DNA of 64,000 bases from Atrina japonica (taxonomy: Eukaryota; Mollusca; Bivalvia; Pterioida; Pinnidae). Every line of letters begins with the position of its first letter. Positions within the stretch are counted from its first letter, which is position 1. Of the stretch, positions 21,001-32,117 are shown piece by piece. The notes under the pieces are model-generated. The model saw only the letters and a program-made list of their open reading frames with translations. It did no database searches and was not told the DNA's origin. The translations under genes and the position numbers were made by a program. The stretch spans positions 886,501 through 950,500 of the forward strand of contig BROG01000231.1 of NCBI GenBank assembly GCA_030159075.1, in the 5' to 3' direction.

Positions 21001-23721
21001 AGGGCTGTCATTGATAGACTCAATATTGATATAAAAATTGATTTGATACGATAATCGATACACTTTTTAAGTATCAATATATTTATTATGCATTTCACAG
21101 GATGTATTTTCTTTTATTATTTCTAAAATTTTCCATTTGTTTTACTTCATGTTACTGAACTAATCTATGTTATATTTATTTTTTTCTAATTATTCAATTT
21201 GTTCAAATAAACAATGTTTTCCTTGCAAATTGCATTTTTCATCTTCAGATAGTCAAAAATACAATAAAACAACTAAATATTACAATGAATCTATTTATTT
21301 TGAATGCATTCATAGAGGTACCAAGTTATTGGATTTAGCGATATATCGATACTTTCTACTTATCGATATAGAATTTCTCATCAATGACAGCCCCAGTGTA
21401 TTTGGAGACTGATATGCTGTAAGGACTGATCATATGTAATTGAAATAAATGAACTAACAAAGAATCTTACCATCCATGCTTTCTCATTGCCCGTGACAAA
21501 AGAAGCAGACCAGGATCTGAAAATATCAAGATTATATACTGAAAATTCAAACAAACTGTAAAAAAGGTAACTAGATGTATATAAATGACTTTATAATTTA
21601 TGAATTTGAGCTTAATTTTAAAATACAAACAGACCAACAACTGGTATTGCAATCCTCACACCATGTAATTTAAAAGCCAAAATGACTTTAAAATAGTCTA
21701 TAGGGGCTTCCGAGCATCCGGGTATCTCTCGAAGCATAACTAGTGTTGTATTTCTTTTTCTTTCTCTGTCGGACCTACAAGGTGAATATTCATGGTCAAG
21801 TTTTCATGGACTCAAGATTTTTTAAAAAGATTGTCCATTTCAACTACAGTCAAACCTGCCTTAAAGGAAACCTGTTTCAGCAATCATTCGTCTTCAATAG
21901 CCAGTTTCTGTCCCCCAATCAATTTCACTATATGAAAATACCTAAACCTGCAGTCACCTGTCTGACACGGCCATTTTTTTTTAGGATGGTTGATGTATCT
22001 TTTTTTTCAGGTTCTGTAATGTACATGGACACCTATCATCTTAACATCAAACTATCATGTCATGAATATACATGTTTTCTATACACGCTATACACCAATT
22101 TTCTTGTGATTTTTTCAACCTGGAACCAAAGGCCACCTGTCTTATGTAGCCACTTTTTAAATCCCCCTTAAGTGGCTGCTGAAAACAGGTTTGACTGTAC
22201 TAAAAAAAAGACATTTATACAATACTGGTAAAAGTAATTTTAATAATTACATGTATGTCTCTTGCATTAAAATACATATAATAATTATATAAATTTGATC
22301 AAACCTATCAGTACTGTAACCAAAAAAAGGTAAATAGATCTGTCTTTTTTTTTTTAGAAAAGAGTTTAACAAAATTGTGGGTCACATTGCAATACTATAC
22401 TAATGTCTCACTTACTATATGAACACTGAAATTCATTATTTAAAACTGCATAATAACACGGTACTGAACTACTGTACTAGCAAACATTTTGCAGTTCATA
22501 TTAACACATTTTGAAGGAACTACTAATGTTCTTAATATTTGAGGTCATATGATATCATGTTTTTCATGGTTAATTACCAATGTTTGTTCTTGTACCTGAT
22601 CATGAAGCTCATTCACTTTGCTGCTTCATGACCTATGTGCCTACTGTTATGAGTATGCTATCATACAATCTAAAACTAAAAGTAAAACATGAAACATATT
22701 CATTTTGAACTGCACTCTCTCATAGGCAATGCGTATAATCATAATATGAAGTTATGAAGTAAAGCCTTGAAAGCAAGTGCAGCTCCTTATTTTACAAATG
22801 CAAGAAAAAGCATTCATTGAGTGTCTATCTGTTCTCACAGGGGCAACATCTGTCCTACAAAACAACTTCAAATACTTAGACGTAATAGAACATTAGCACA
22901 TCTAACAAAACTTTGACCAGAAAAGTCCCCAAAACGTGATTTGAATATGTTTTTTATAGAGAGAATAGTTAACCATCAGTCTGGAGAACTTTTTTAGGCT
23001 CCACAGTGTCTAGTTTCTGACACGGTTCGGTCTTTATTCTATATTGTGTACACATGTTATCTATAATTTTGCTTCATGAACCACCATTTATTAAGTGTCT
23101 ATTCACTTATTCGTAGTACCCATGTTTTCGTATTCCATGGACTGCCCTGAAACTTATTATTTTAAATGCACTTTTACAGGCAATGCCTAAATAAAGTATT
23201 TTCACTCCATGAAAACATTATTAAATCAAACAAATGACCTGCACTCACTGCGGCATTAAAATTTACAGATGTTATTGATACTTTACTATTTAGTCTTTAT
23301 CAGAAATTTGAAAACTAAAGTCCACCATATGATCTTGACTTTGAATAAAGATTTGACATTTAATCCGAGTTATTTTTATTTTTAGTATTTCTTAATAAAA
23401 CTAATTAACCCATGTTTGATTAACCGTACATAACGAAGGATTTCATAAATAAAAATGTCCAGATATTATGTCTTTCAGTTTGACTTTGAGAATTCATTCC
23501 TAGGCTCTAGCCTATTTCTTAAACTCACGGGTCGTCATACAAATTGCCACGTTCACTTCACACTGTTTTTGAATTGGATGCAATATGTCATTCTGTAAAC
23601 TGTGTTTTACGGGATTCTTTCTCTCTGGGTATAGTTCAGATCCATAGTCTTCTTCCTTCGTAGGCTCTAATTTGTTCAATTTAGGTGAATCGCAAGGTGC
23701 TGACTTATTTTCGTCTGCCAT
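8827..23721 (-). CDS. ATP23: ATP23 mitochondrial metalloprotease homologue (six exons, 257 aa)
   Basis: ATP23 is a peptidase family M76 zinc metalloprotease of the mitochondrial intermembrane space; in yeast it matures Atp6 and helps assemble the ATP synthase Fo sector. Exons (minus): 23529-23721, 21471-21516, 19943-20024, 17860-17997, 12483-12572, 8827-9051; they total 774 bp and all phases match. In order: variable N-terminus with YPER (31-34), HPGLLLLSRAMRKHGC (65-80), RRHISCEKCGEGVNGGYD with a CxxC pair (C90, C93), VIVCHNVV, then HELIHAFDQC (128-137) with zinc/catalytic H128, E129, H132, then DIKHVACTEIRA, a variable stretch, RRQRECV, MTIRNISES and CYNDLEPFGRRL. The human protein has 246 residues. 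Region 155-180 departs from the usual RAANLSGDC. I chose ATG 23721 because an upstream in-frame ATG (23841) adds 40 mainly hydrophobic residues unlike the family. Confidence 0.9.
9060..12060 (-). repeat. 3 kb satellite filling ATP23 intron 5
   Basis: The flanks (9180-10430 and 11350-12060) are degenerate repeats built on CCCATCCCTG..GTAGAGGACAAAGAAAATGTCTTGAAAGACCAATGTCATGATGAATAG; each element varies. The core (10430-11350) is about 25 tight copies of a 33-45 bp unit CAATAGCCTCCCATCCCAGT+AAAGGGAACA plus an A/C-rich spacer. All three minus frames stay open for up to 322 codons because the unit lacks stops, not because it encodes a protein. Confidence 0.9.
12483..12572 (-). CDS. ATP23: ATP23 exon 5
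   Basis: Acceptor GTTTTCATAG and donor GTAGGT bound 30 codons, IRAATISHCSV to MARRQR, phase 0 on both sides. The start matches the conserved V/IRAA after the ACSE motif. The middle is divergent. A second donor four bases on (GTAGTA) would break the frame. Confidence 0.68.
13155..13363 (-). other. Candidate cryptic exon or gene fragment
   Basis: An open stretch reads LDDKFLVQYSPSEGYN, later HQWDYILLLIAPEFTLKWW and DPDLDVLKIFLQ, ending at TAG near 13155. It has a protein-like composition and a faint resemblance to the C-terminal half of splicing factor SF3A2. The AG before it is poor and its phase does not fit ATP23 exons 4 and 5. It could be a decayed retrocopy or chance. Confidence 0.2.
13800..14700. 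repeat. Dispersed molluscan-type repeat
   Basis: Three related blocks share CCAAGTTTAAAGGCAATTGG, TTCAGTGGTTCTTAAGAAGA and AGTTGAAAATGTC, each followed by ATCAGA.GCC..GGTGGCCATCTTGGA-like text. The end, CAGATGACGGCGAACAAAG, resembles the tails of common bivalve repeats. Confidence 0.55.
14868..15140. mobile_element. Foldback element with long inverted arms
   Basis: The left arm has ACAGGTGACCCACA, TTTGAATCAATTGA and GTTACCTGTACAGG in order. The right arm has the reverse complements CTGTACAGGTAACCCAG, TTGATTCAATTAGC and TGTGGGTCACCTGTGTG. The arms are about 110 bp each and the centre near 15000 is itself near-palindromic. Confidence 0.75.
17084..17457. mobile_element. MITE with AATAGACC termini (374 bp)
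   Basis: Left AATAGACCTTTTTCGAATTG continuing TTCCATTCC, and right GGAATGGAGCAACTCGAAAA continuing CGGTCTATT, form a 29-bp inverted repeat with three mismatches. It lies in ATP23 intron 4 just downstream of exon 4. Confidence 0.8.
17860..17997 (-). CDS. ATP23: ATP23 exon 4 (HELIH active site)
   Basis: The 138 bases encode 46 residues, VIVCHNVVKS to HVACTE, including HELIHAFDQC. Donor is GTATTG. The acceptor CCACAG|GTCATAG is the innermost copy of a 27-bp tandem repeat whose other copies are also AG|GTCAT acceptors in the same reading frame. Confidence 0.9.
17994..18352 (-). repeat. 27-bp minisatellite made of ATP23 splice acceptors
   Basis: Fourteen TGACCTG-type sites (variants TGATCTG and TGACTTG at the far end) recur exactly every 27 bases from 17994 to 18345. 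On the gene strand each unit reads TCTCTATTCACAG|GTCAT, that is a pyrimidine-rich stretch and AG acceptor followed by the first bases of exon 4. The unit is nine codons (about VIFCHLYSQ), open and in frame with exon 4. Confidence 0.95.
17998..19942 (-). other. ATP23: ATP23 intron 3
   Basis: It holds the 27-bp acceptor array, the 56-bp minisatellite and an AT-rich stretch (19330-19600) with many AAATA repeats. The segment 19680-19930 repeats TTTTTCTTACCTG.TTTTA.CAGTTCT every 80-120 bases, on the minus strand a series of CAGGTAAGAAAAA donor-like copies next to the exon-3 donor. Confidence 0.6.
18788..19240. repeat. 56-bp minisatellite, eight copies
   Basis: The unit runs GTGACATGAAATAGAAAACA, TGTCATTTTTTCAAATATGG, AGACATTGTAAATATT. 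Copies are over 95 percent alike. Each carries GACATG...CATGTC, a 6-bp inverted repeat around a 10-base A-rich loop. Confidence 0.95.
19943..20024 (-). CDS. ATP23: ATP23 exon 3 (CxxC segment)
   Basis: Acceptor ACATTTACAG and donor GTAAGAA bound 82 bases encoding C-EINLRRHISCEKCGEGV and on to YDPVKKQ. Human ATP23 has DRHFSCEDCNGNVSGGFD here. Confidence 0.85.
20025..21470 (-). other. ATP23: ATP23 intron 2
   Basis: AT-rich intron with the MITE at 21001-21394 and a C-rich run near 20260. No other coding or RNA signal was seen. Confidence 0.55.
21001..21394. mobile_element. MITE with GGGCTGTCATTGAT termini
   Basis: GGGCTGTCATTGAT at 21002-21015 is the exact reverse complement of 21380-21393. Sub-terminal CGATA/TATCG-rich stretches (GATAATCGATAC and GATATATCGATAC) are also arranged in mirror. 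It lies in ATP23 intron 2. Confidence 0.8.
21471..21516 (-). CDS. ATP23: ATP23 exon 2 (46 bp micro-exon)
   Basis: Acceptor TATTTTCAG and donor GTAAGA flank 46 bases that encode HPGLLLLSRAMRKHG, equivalent to human NPYVKLLLDAMKHSG. Both flanking phases fit exons 1 and 3. Confidence 0.82.
21517..23528 (-). other. ATP23: ATP23 intron 1
   Basis: It holds the MITE at 21845-22199 and two diverged copies (22690-22830 and 23110-23270) of a repeat with GGCAATGC and AAAGC..GTGCAG, related to text at 45700-45780 and 46270-46300. Confidence 0.5.
21845..22199. mobile_element. Mariner-like MITE (355 bp)
   Basis: TACAGTCAAACCTG at 21845 is the exact reverse complement of CAGGTTTGACTGTA ending at 22199, and the ends include the TA dinucleotide expected for a TA-target element. 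The interior has GGCCATTTT/GTGGCTGC blocks typical of this family. It lies in ATP23 intron 1. Confidence 0.85.
23529..23721 (-). CDS. ATP23: ATP23 exon 1
   Basis: It encodes residues 1-64 (MADENKSAPC to CMTT), with YPER and QKQCEVNVAI matching the human FPER and NQKCQLRLL segments. Donor GTGAGT at 23528 leaves phase 1. Confidence 0.8.
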
Positions 23722-24230
23722 GCTGGATACCTTATGAACCTTTTGCACAAAAGAGTGTTTAACAGGAACTGGTATTCCGAACCCGAACCCACAAAATAAA
23801 TAAATTAATAAAATAGTAATAACAACAAAACATATATACATTCACCGGATTAAATTGAGATCAATAAACGAGAGACCAAAGTGAGTCTTGGGCTGACCTA
23901 AATCATTGATTTACAGAAGAGGTCATTGTTTTTAGGGGTTGATGAGTTTATCTGCACTCATCTGTGCACCATCAACCAATGTGAAAAGAAGACTACAAAA
24001 AATATACAGTTTTAATCAAGCACACAAGAAAGTTGACAATCTAACATATTCATTTCTTGTGGGCATGTTGAATGTGTTCAAACTTGCATTAGTGCACTCA
24101 TTTCCCCTTTTAATTAAGCTATGAATAAATGAAAAATTGAATGCACTAAAAACCTGAATATAAAAAATCACATAAAGTGAATGGAAATGTCAAAACTTTT
24201 CGACTGATATAACTTTCATTTTCTGTATGG

Positions 24231-24286
<56 letters not shown>
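24231..24286. repeat. (TA)n microsatellite
   Basis: About 27 TA repeats directly precede the 24-bp minisatellite. Confidence 0.97.
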
Positions 24287-24288
<2 letters not shown>

Positions 24289-27200
24289 TGTTATAGACTC
24301 CGAGTCTATAACACTGTATTACTCTGAGTCCACAACACTGTATTTACTGGAGTCTGTGACACTTTATAACTCTATGCCTACAACAATGTATGTATGTGTC
24401 TACAACACTGTATTTACACCGAGTCTACAACACTGTATTACTATGAGTCTACAACACTGTATTACTCTGAGTCTACAACACTGTATTACTCTGAGTCCAC
24501 AACACTGTATTTACTGGAGTCTGTGACACTTTATTACTCCATGCCTACAACAATGTATGTATGTGTCTACAACACTGTATTTACACTGAGTTTACAACAC
24601 TATATTACACTGAGTCTACAACACTATATTACTCTGAGTCTATAACACTGTATTACTCTGTGTCTACCACACTGTATTTACACTGAGTCTACAACACTAT
24701 ATTACACTGAGTCTACAACACTATATTACTCTGAGTCTACAACACTGTATTACTCTGAGTCTACAACACTGTATTACTCTGAGTTTACAACACTGTATCA
24801 CTCTGAGTCTACAACACTGTATTACTCTGAGTCTACAACACTGTATTATTCTGAGTCTATGACACTGTATTTACTCTGAGTCTACGACACTGTATTACTC
24901 TGAGGCTATGACACTGTATTACTCCGAGTCTATGACATTGTATTACTCTGAGTCTACGACACTGTATTACTCAAGAGTCTATGACACTTTATTACTCTGA
25001 GTCTCCAACACTGCATTACTCTGAGTATATCACACTGTATCACTCCAAGTCAATGGCACTGTATTACTCTGTGTCTAAAACACTGTATAACTTTGAGTTT
25101 ACAACACTGTATTACTCCAAGCCTACAAAACTGTATTACTATGAGTCTACAACACTGTACTACTCTGAGTCTATGACACTGTATTACTCTGAGTTTATGA
25201 CACTGTATTACTCTGAGTCTACAACACTGTATAACTCTGAGTCTATGACACTGTATTACTCTGAGTCTATGACACTGTATTACTCTGAGTCTATGACACT
25301 GTATTACTATGAGTCTACAACACTGCATTTCTCTTAGTCTATGACACTGTATGACTCTGAGTTTACAACACTGTATTACTCTGAGTCTATGACACTGTAT
25401 TTACTCTAGGTCTATGACACTGTATCCTCCTAGTCTACAACACTATGTTACTCTGAGTCTACAACATTGTATTACTCTGAGTCTATGACACTGTATTACT
25501 CTGAGTCTACAACACTGTATAACTCCAAGTCTACAACACTGTATTGCTCCAAGTCTACAACACTGTATTACTCTGAGTCTACAACACTGTATTACTCTGA
25601 GTCTATGACACTGTATTACTCTGAGTCTATGACACTGTATTTACTCTGAGTCTACAACAATGTATTTACTCTAGGTCTATGACACTGTATTACTCCGAGT
25701 CTATAACACTGTATTACTCCGAGTCTTCAACACTGTATTACTCTGAGTCTACAACACGGTATTACTCTGAGTCTACAACACTGTATTACTATGAGTATAT
25801 GACACTGTATTACTCTTAGTCTATGACACTGTATCACTCTGAGTCTATGACACTGTATTATTCAAGAGTCTATGACACTGTATTACTCTGAGTCTACAAC
25901 ACTGTATTACTCTGAGTCTACAACACTGCATAACTCCGAGTCTACAACACTGTATTACTCTGAGTCTACAACACTGTATTCCTCTGAGTCTACAACACTG
26001 TATTACTCTGAGTCCAGAACATAGTATTTACTGGAGTCTGTGATACATTATTACTCCATGCCTACAACAATGTATGTATGTGTCTACAACACTGTATTTA
26101 CACCGAGTCTACAACACTATATTACACTGAGTTTCCAACACTCTATTACTCTGAGTCTTCAACACTGCATTACTCTGAGTCTATGACACTTTATTACTCA
26201 AGAGTCTACAACACTGTATTTACTCTAGGTCTATAACACTGTATTACTCTGAGTCTATGACACTGTATTACTCTGAGTCTACAACACTGTATGACTCCAA
26301 GTCTACAACACTGTATTACTCTGAGTCTACAACACTGTATTACTCAGTCTACAACACTGTATTACTCTGAGTCTACAACACTGTATTACCCAGTCTACAA
26401 CACTGTATTACTCATTGTCTATGACATTGTATTACTCTGAGTCTACAGTACTGTATTACTCTTAGTCTATGAAACTGTATTACTCAAGAGTCTATAGCAC
26501 TGTATTACTCTGAGTCTTCAACACTGTACTACTCTGAGTCTACAACACTGCATTACTCTGAGTCTATGACACTGTATTACTCTGAGTCTACAACACTGTA
26601 CTACTCTGAGTCTACAACACTGTACTACAACACTGCATTACTCTGAGTCTATGACACTGTATTACTCTGAGTCTACAACACTGTACTACTCTGAGTCTAC
26701 AACACTGTACTACTCTGAGTCTACAACACTGCATTACTCCGAGTCTATGACACTGTATTACTCTGAGTCTATGATACTGTATTATTCAGTCTGTATGACA
26801 CTGTATTAATAGTCTACAAAACTACTTTCTCCGAGTCTACAGCACTGCACTACTCCGAGTCTATGACACTGTATTACTCAAGTCTACAACACTTTATTTA
26901 CTCCAAGTCTATGACACTGTATTTCTGTTTCTACTGCACTGTATTTACTCAGAATCTACAATACTATTACTCCATGACACTGTATTACTCAAGTCTACAA
27001 AACTTTATTTACTCCAAGTCTATGGCATTGTATTACTCTGAGTCTACAACACTGTATTTACTCATAGTCTACAATACTATTACTCCAAGTCTATAACACT
27101 ATAATACTCAAAGCCTACAACACTGTATTTACTCTAAGTGCACAACACTGTTTTACTCCGAGTCTACAACACTGTATTTACTCTGTGTATGACACTGCAT

Positions 27201-27625
27201 TACTCCAAGTCTATGACATTGTATTACTCCAAGTCTATGACACTGTATTACTCCGAGTCTATGACACTGCATTACTCCAAGTCTACGACACTTTATTACT
27301 CCTAGTCTACAACACTGTATTTACTCTGAGTCTATGATACTGTTTGTACCAGAGTCTATGACACTGTATAACTAAGAGCCTACAACACTGTATTTACTCC
27401 CGAGTCTATGACATAGTATAACTTGAGTCTTTGACACTGTATTGAGTCTTCAAAACTATTACTCAAGGGTCTAAAACACTGTATTACTCCAAGTCTATGA
27501 ATATGTATTATTCAGAGTCTACAACAATGTATTACTCAGAGTCTACGGCATTTTTACTCAGTCTTACTCAGGGTGCATGACATTAGTGCTCAACGAGTCT
27601 ACAACATTGCATTACTCAGAGTCTA
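24287..27625. repeat. 24-bp minisatellite, about 3.3 kb
   Basis: The unit is CTGAGTCTACAACACTGTAT+TACT with variants TATGACACTG, CTCAAGAGTC and CCAAGTC; about 130-140 copies are present. Longer units recur, e.g. ACTGGAGTCTGTGACAC with CATGCCTACAACAATGTATG at 24340, 24520 and 26030, showing higher-order duplication. Divergence grows toward 27.6 kb. It starts with a palindrome, GACTCCGAGTC. Confidence 0.96.
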
Positions 27626-29179
27626 GGCAACAGACAAAACTATACGTTATCTGTGGGCCCTAACATCAGACTGCACCAGATTGGTGTAGTGGAAGGGTTC
27701 AACAAGAGTGTAACTCTAACCATCAAGCGCAGTCTGATGATGTGGATAGAAATATTTGTGTGATTTGTATTTAATACATTGAATACATGCTGTACAGATA
27801 AATTAAAAAATCCTCTTTTAATGTTCACACCACAGGGGAAAATAAACTCATGCCAAAACTTGAGTATGACATTAATGACATCATCAGATATTTTGGATGA
27901 ATGAAACTGACATCATCAGATATTTTGGATGAATGAAACTGACGTCATCAGATATTTTGGATGACTGGAATTCCATGTAGAAAAGTAGTTCCAATAGAAT
28001 TTTTTTCCATTTACCAAAATCTATGAAATGATTAACCAAGTTTTAAGAAATTCTAATAATGAGCACCAATGACACAATTAACGAGACTGTAACAAAGGGA
28101 GGTAATCAATCTGTATTCCATTGCCATCTGATGGGTAATATTTGTAAAGAGCAAGGTATCACATGGAAATAATTACAGTTATATCAGGATTATCTGGAAG
28201 TCAATTATTCAAACTTTTTGCTGTATACAGCAAATAATATATCATACAGTTTTAAATATAATTGTTAATTATTTCAAAGATTAACAAATGGGCAACTGAT
28301 TTACCAAACTTCCAATTGGTTCCCCAGAGACAAAATAATCAATGGTAGACTGTACATAAAAAAATCAGCCCTTATTCTTCTCTTTTTCATCTCTGGCTTT
28401 ATTTTTCCAGATGAGATACTTTACTTCTCATGTACAGAAATCTTTAACAAACACATTATATAGTGGATAAAGATTTATTGGAACATTTGCCTAAGCAAAA
28501 CTTTAAGCAACTCATGCTTACAACAGACAACAAATCATTTTTCTTTTCCTTGTTTTCTGTTTCTTACAAGAATAATTAATGTTCTGTAAAAATATCAAAA
28601 TGTTTCAATTCTCCTGTCATAGCAGTTTCAAAGATTCAAAGTAACCCATACATTTGCATGGTTTAATATTCTGTACATTTCAAAACAGGTGAAGTAATAT
28701 TTGTTAATTTAAATCTGGTATAACAATACATGTATATAACTTACACATTTTGGCACATTAAAAGTGTTGTTTACTAAATACTGTTTACCTGGAAATTTTC
28801 ATTCCTGTTTTATTTTCGCCCCATTGAAGAGACGAAGGCAAATTAAGCACAGACATACATACCATTCACGATACTGTGGTTATATAGTGTTAACTTAAAA
28901 TGGGGAGAATATATTTCCTGTAACAAAAGGGCAAAAATGATCCAGAGGCGAAAATTTCTGGGAATACAGTATTCACTGCCTCGTATTTGAAGTAAACTAG
29001 AAAGTATCATAACGGCAACTATCTCAGTCATATCAAGACCTTGACTTTCAGAATTTGGATTTCTACTTTAACACATCTTCTCACGACCTTTAAAGAACAT
29101 GCATTAACAGTTAGTAACATTGAGAAGCAATCAAGGTACATTGAAATTATGTATGACCAAAACTTGAAAACCTCAGTGT

Positions 29180-30985
29180 AACAGCAGTTACACACGACTG
29201 ACATAATGTGTGATCGAAAATTTTAATATCTCGGTGTTACAGCAATTACACATCATAGAAATAACAATGTAGACCTACATCTAAATGACTGACATCATGT
29301 GTCACAGAAAAGCTGATCACCTCTAAGTGACATCAATTATACAGCGGAGAAATAACAATGTAAATCTAAATGACTTACATCATGTGTCACAGAAAAGTTG
29401 ATAACCTTTGAGTGATAGCAATTATATAGCAGAGAAATAACAATGTAAATCTAGATGACTTACATCATTGTCACAGAAAAGTTGATAACCTCTGAGTGAC
29501 AGCAATTATATAGCAGAAAAATAACAATGTAAATCTAGATGACTTACATCATTGTCACAGAAAAGTTGATAACCTCTAAGTGACAGCAATTATATAGCAG
29601 AGAAATAACAATGTAAATCTAGATGACTTACATCATTGTCACAGAAAAGTTGATAACCTCTGAGTGACAGCAATTATATAGCAGAGAAATAACAATGTAA
29701 ATCTAGATGACTTACATCATTGTCACAGAAAAGTTGATAACTTCTGAGTGACAGCAATTATATAGCAGAGAAATAACAATGTACATCTAGATGTCACAGA
29801 AAAGTTGATAACCTCTGAGTGACAGCAATTATATAGCAGAGAAATATCAGCAATTATATAGCAGAGAAATAACAATGTACATCTAGATGACTTACATCAT
29901 TGTCACAGGAAAGTTGATAACCTCTGAGTGACAGCAATTATATAGCAGAAAAATAACAATGTACATCTAGATGACTTACATCATTGTTACAGAAAAGTTG
30001 ATAACCTCTGAGTGACAGCAATTATATAGCAGAGAAATAACAATGTAAATCTAGATGACTTACATCATTGTCACAGAAAAGTTGATAACCTCTGAGTGAC
30101 AGCAATTATATAGCAGAGAAATAACAATGTAAATCTAGATGACTTACATCATTGTCACAGAAAAGTTGATAACCTCTGAGTGACAGCAATTATATAGCAG
30201 AGAAATAACAATGTACATCTAGATGACTTACATCATTGTCACAGAAAAGTTGATAACCTCTGAGTGACAGCAATTATATAGCAGAGAAATAACAATGTAC
30301 ATCTAGATGACTTACATAATTGTTACAGAAAAGTTGATAACCTCTGAGTGACAGCAATTATATAGCAGAGAAATAACAATGTAAATCTAGATGACTTACA
30401 TCATTGTCACAGAAAAGTTGATAACCTCTGAGTGACAGCAATTATATAGCAGAGAAATAACAATGTAAATCTAGATGACTTACATCATTGTCACAGAAAA
30501 GTTGATAACCTCTGAGTGACAGCAATTATATAGCAGCAGAGAAATAACAATGTAAATCTAGATGACTTACATCATGTGTCACAGAAAAGTTGATAACCTC
30601 TGAGTGACAGCAATTATATAGCAGAGAAATAACAATGTAAATCTAGATGACTTACATCATTGTCACAGAAAAGTTGATAACCTCTGAGTGACAGCAATTA
30701 TATAGCAGAGAAATAACAATGTAAATCTAGATGACTTACATCATTGTCACAGAAAAGTTGATAACCTCTGAGTGACAGCAATTATACAGCAGAGAAATAA
30801 CAGCAATTATATAGCAGAGAAATAACAATGTAAATCTAGATGACTTACATCATGTGTCACAGAAAAGTTGATAACCTCCGAGTGACAGCAATTATACAGC
30901 GGAGTAATAACAATGTACATCTAGATGACTTACATCATTTTCACAGAAAAGTTGATAACCTCTGAGTGACAATGATTACACAACA
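29180..30985. repeat. 84-bp minisatellite, about 21 copies
   Basis: The unit begins GAGTGACAGCAATTATATAG, continues CAGAGAAATAACAATGTAAA and TCTAGATGACTTACATCATT, and ends GTCACAGAAAAGTTGATAAC. Central copies are almost identical, edge copies diverge, and a few have partial duplications (29845, 30530, 30795). Confidence 0.96.
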
Positions 30986-31484
30986 GATAAACAACATTAT
31001 ATCCTACCTTAAGCCATACAAATTGTAAGTTTGTTGATACAGTTGCTAATCATTTCACTTCATAAAATCTAGTTCAAATGTAAACTATTACACATGATTA
31101 TAGCTGTAAAACTCCACTGAAGTTCTTTTCCTATTTTCTGTTAGCAGTATTTAAATAATCTTGAAATACTGCGGTCTGGAGAATGACTTCATATAAACAG
31201 TAATATACTTGTAATCAATATATCAGCAATAACAACATTGCATCAAAGAGCTTCCAGTTATTTACTTCATAATCAACATGATCAATGAAAAAAGAAACAT
31301 GCCGGATGGTGGTAAATGCATAAAAATAAATCATATCTTTTAAGTTGTAATACAATACTTAATTTTAGTAATAATTACATTGATAGAATCTGACTTCATG
31401 TTTCATGTTGTAAAGCTTTTGAATGCCAATAAAAATTTGTCACACATTATTTGTATATTACAGCTGGTTCTATGACTTATATAC

Positions 31485-31675
31485 TGGTAAGTGCTTCCTG
31501 TCGACACCAATGTGGTATATATGTGCTTCCTGTTGACCCTGATGTGGGATATATGTGCTTCCTGTTGACACTGATGTGGTATATATGTGCTTCCTGTTGA
31601 CACTGATGTGGGATATATGTGCTTCCTGTTGACACTGATGTGGGATATATGTACTTCCTGTTGACAATAACGTGG
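31485..31675. repeat. 32-bp minisatellite downstream of CRBN
   Basis: About six copies of GTGCTTCCTGTTGACACTGA+TGTGGGATATAT. It begins about 270 bases past the CRBN stop and may lie in its 3' UTR. Confidence 0.93.
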
Positions 31676-31942
31676 GTGCTTACTAAACTATGTAGAAAAA
31701 GTTCACTTTAACTGAAGAAATAATCCCTTAAAACTACTGAAAAGCTATCACTTAGCAGATGAATTAAATAAAACAATGATAACATAAATTTGTCTATAGA
31801 CACATATATGCCTGCATGAATACATGCTTTTTCAAAACGATTCATAGTACTTAATTGTTTACCAAATCTTAAACTAAATCATCTCAGAAAAGTTATCATA
31901 AATAAAAACAAATCTTTCATACAGCACTTTTAAGTCATAATA

Positions 31943-32117
31943 TCACATTACTGGCATCCATTCATCACCACTCTCATCCAAATGTTGGATTCCTGGAACC
32001 ACAGATGCCCGTGTTAATCCGTAAAACTTTTGTGGTATCAAATGCTTCTTTGTAGCAGTAAATTTCCATCCCAAATGAAAGGAACACCTCCTGCACTGTG
32101 CTATTGTCCAGGCATAT
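31943..32117 (-). CDS. CRBN: CRBN exon 9 (CULT domain, second zinc pair, stop)
   Basis: Acceptor TTTGTTCTAG. It encodes [33 protein letters not shown] and ends DEWMPVM with TGA at 31943-31945. Zinc cysteines C414 and C417 and aromatic residues W409, W423, F425 are here. Confidence 0.96.

Larger units (their letters stand above)
23722..31942. other. Intergenic region between ATP23 and CRBN
   Basis: It is dominated by two minisatellites (24295-27620 and 29180-30980). A 33-bp unit (GAATGAAACTGACATCATCA plus GATATTTTGGAT) occurs about three times at 27860-27970. The stretch 27630-27780 has mixed composition and looks less repetitive, but no gene is recognised. 28000-29150 and 31000-31480 show nothing beyond AT-rich DNA. 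Confidence 0.6.

Noticed and set aside
21743..22171. 142-codon plus-strand ORF
   Set aside because: Most of it is inside the mariner-like MITE at 21845-22199.
23722..23841. N-terminal 40-residue extension of ATP23 with a hydrophobic segment
   Set aside because: The extension is low-complexity AT-rich DNA without family support; the downstream ATG matches the usual length. Not excluded.
24227..25649. ORFs with ESTTLYYS-type repeats on the plus strand and RVIQCHRL repeats on the minus strand
   Set aside because: They are translations of the 24-bp minisatellite, open on both strands; no start context, splice sites or homology.
27630..27780. Open plus-strand stretch reading LHQIGVVEGFNKSVTLTIKR
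   Set aside because: Too short, no splice sites in suitable places and no recognised family; left as unassigned.
29180..30985. Regular repeats that might suggest a CRISPR-like array
   Set aside because: Units are contiguous and whole-unit homogenised with no unique spacers, and the context is eukaryotic; it is a minisatellite.
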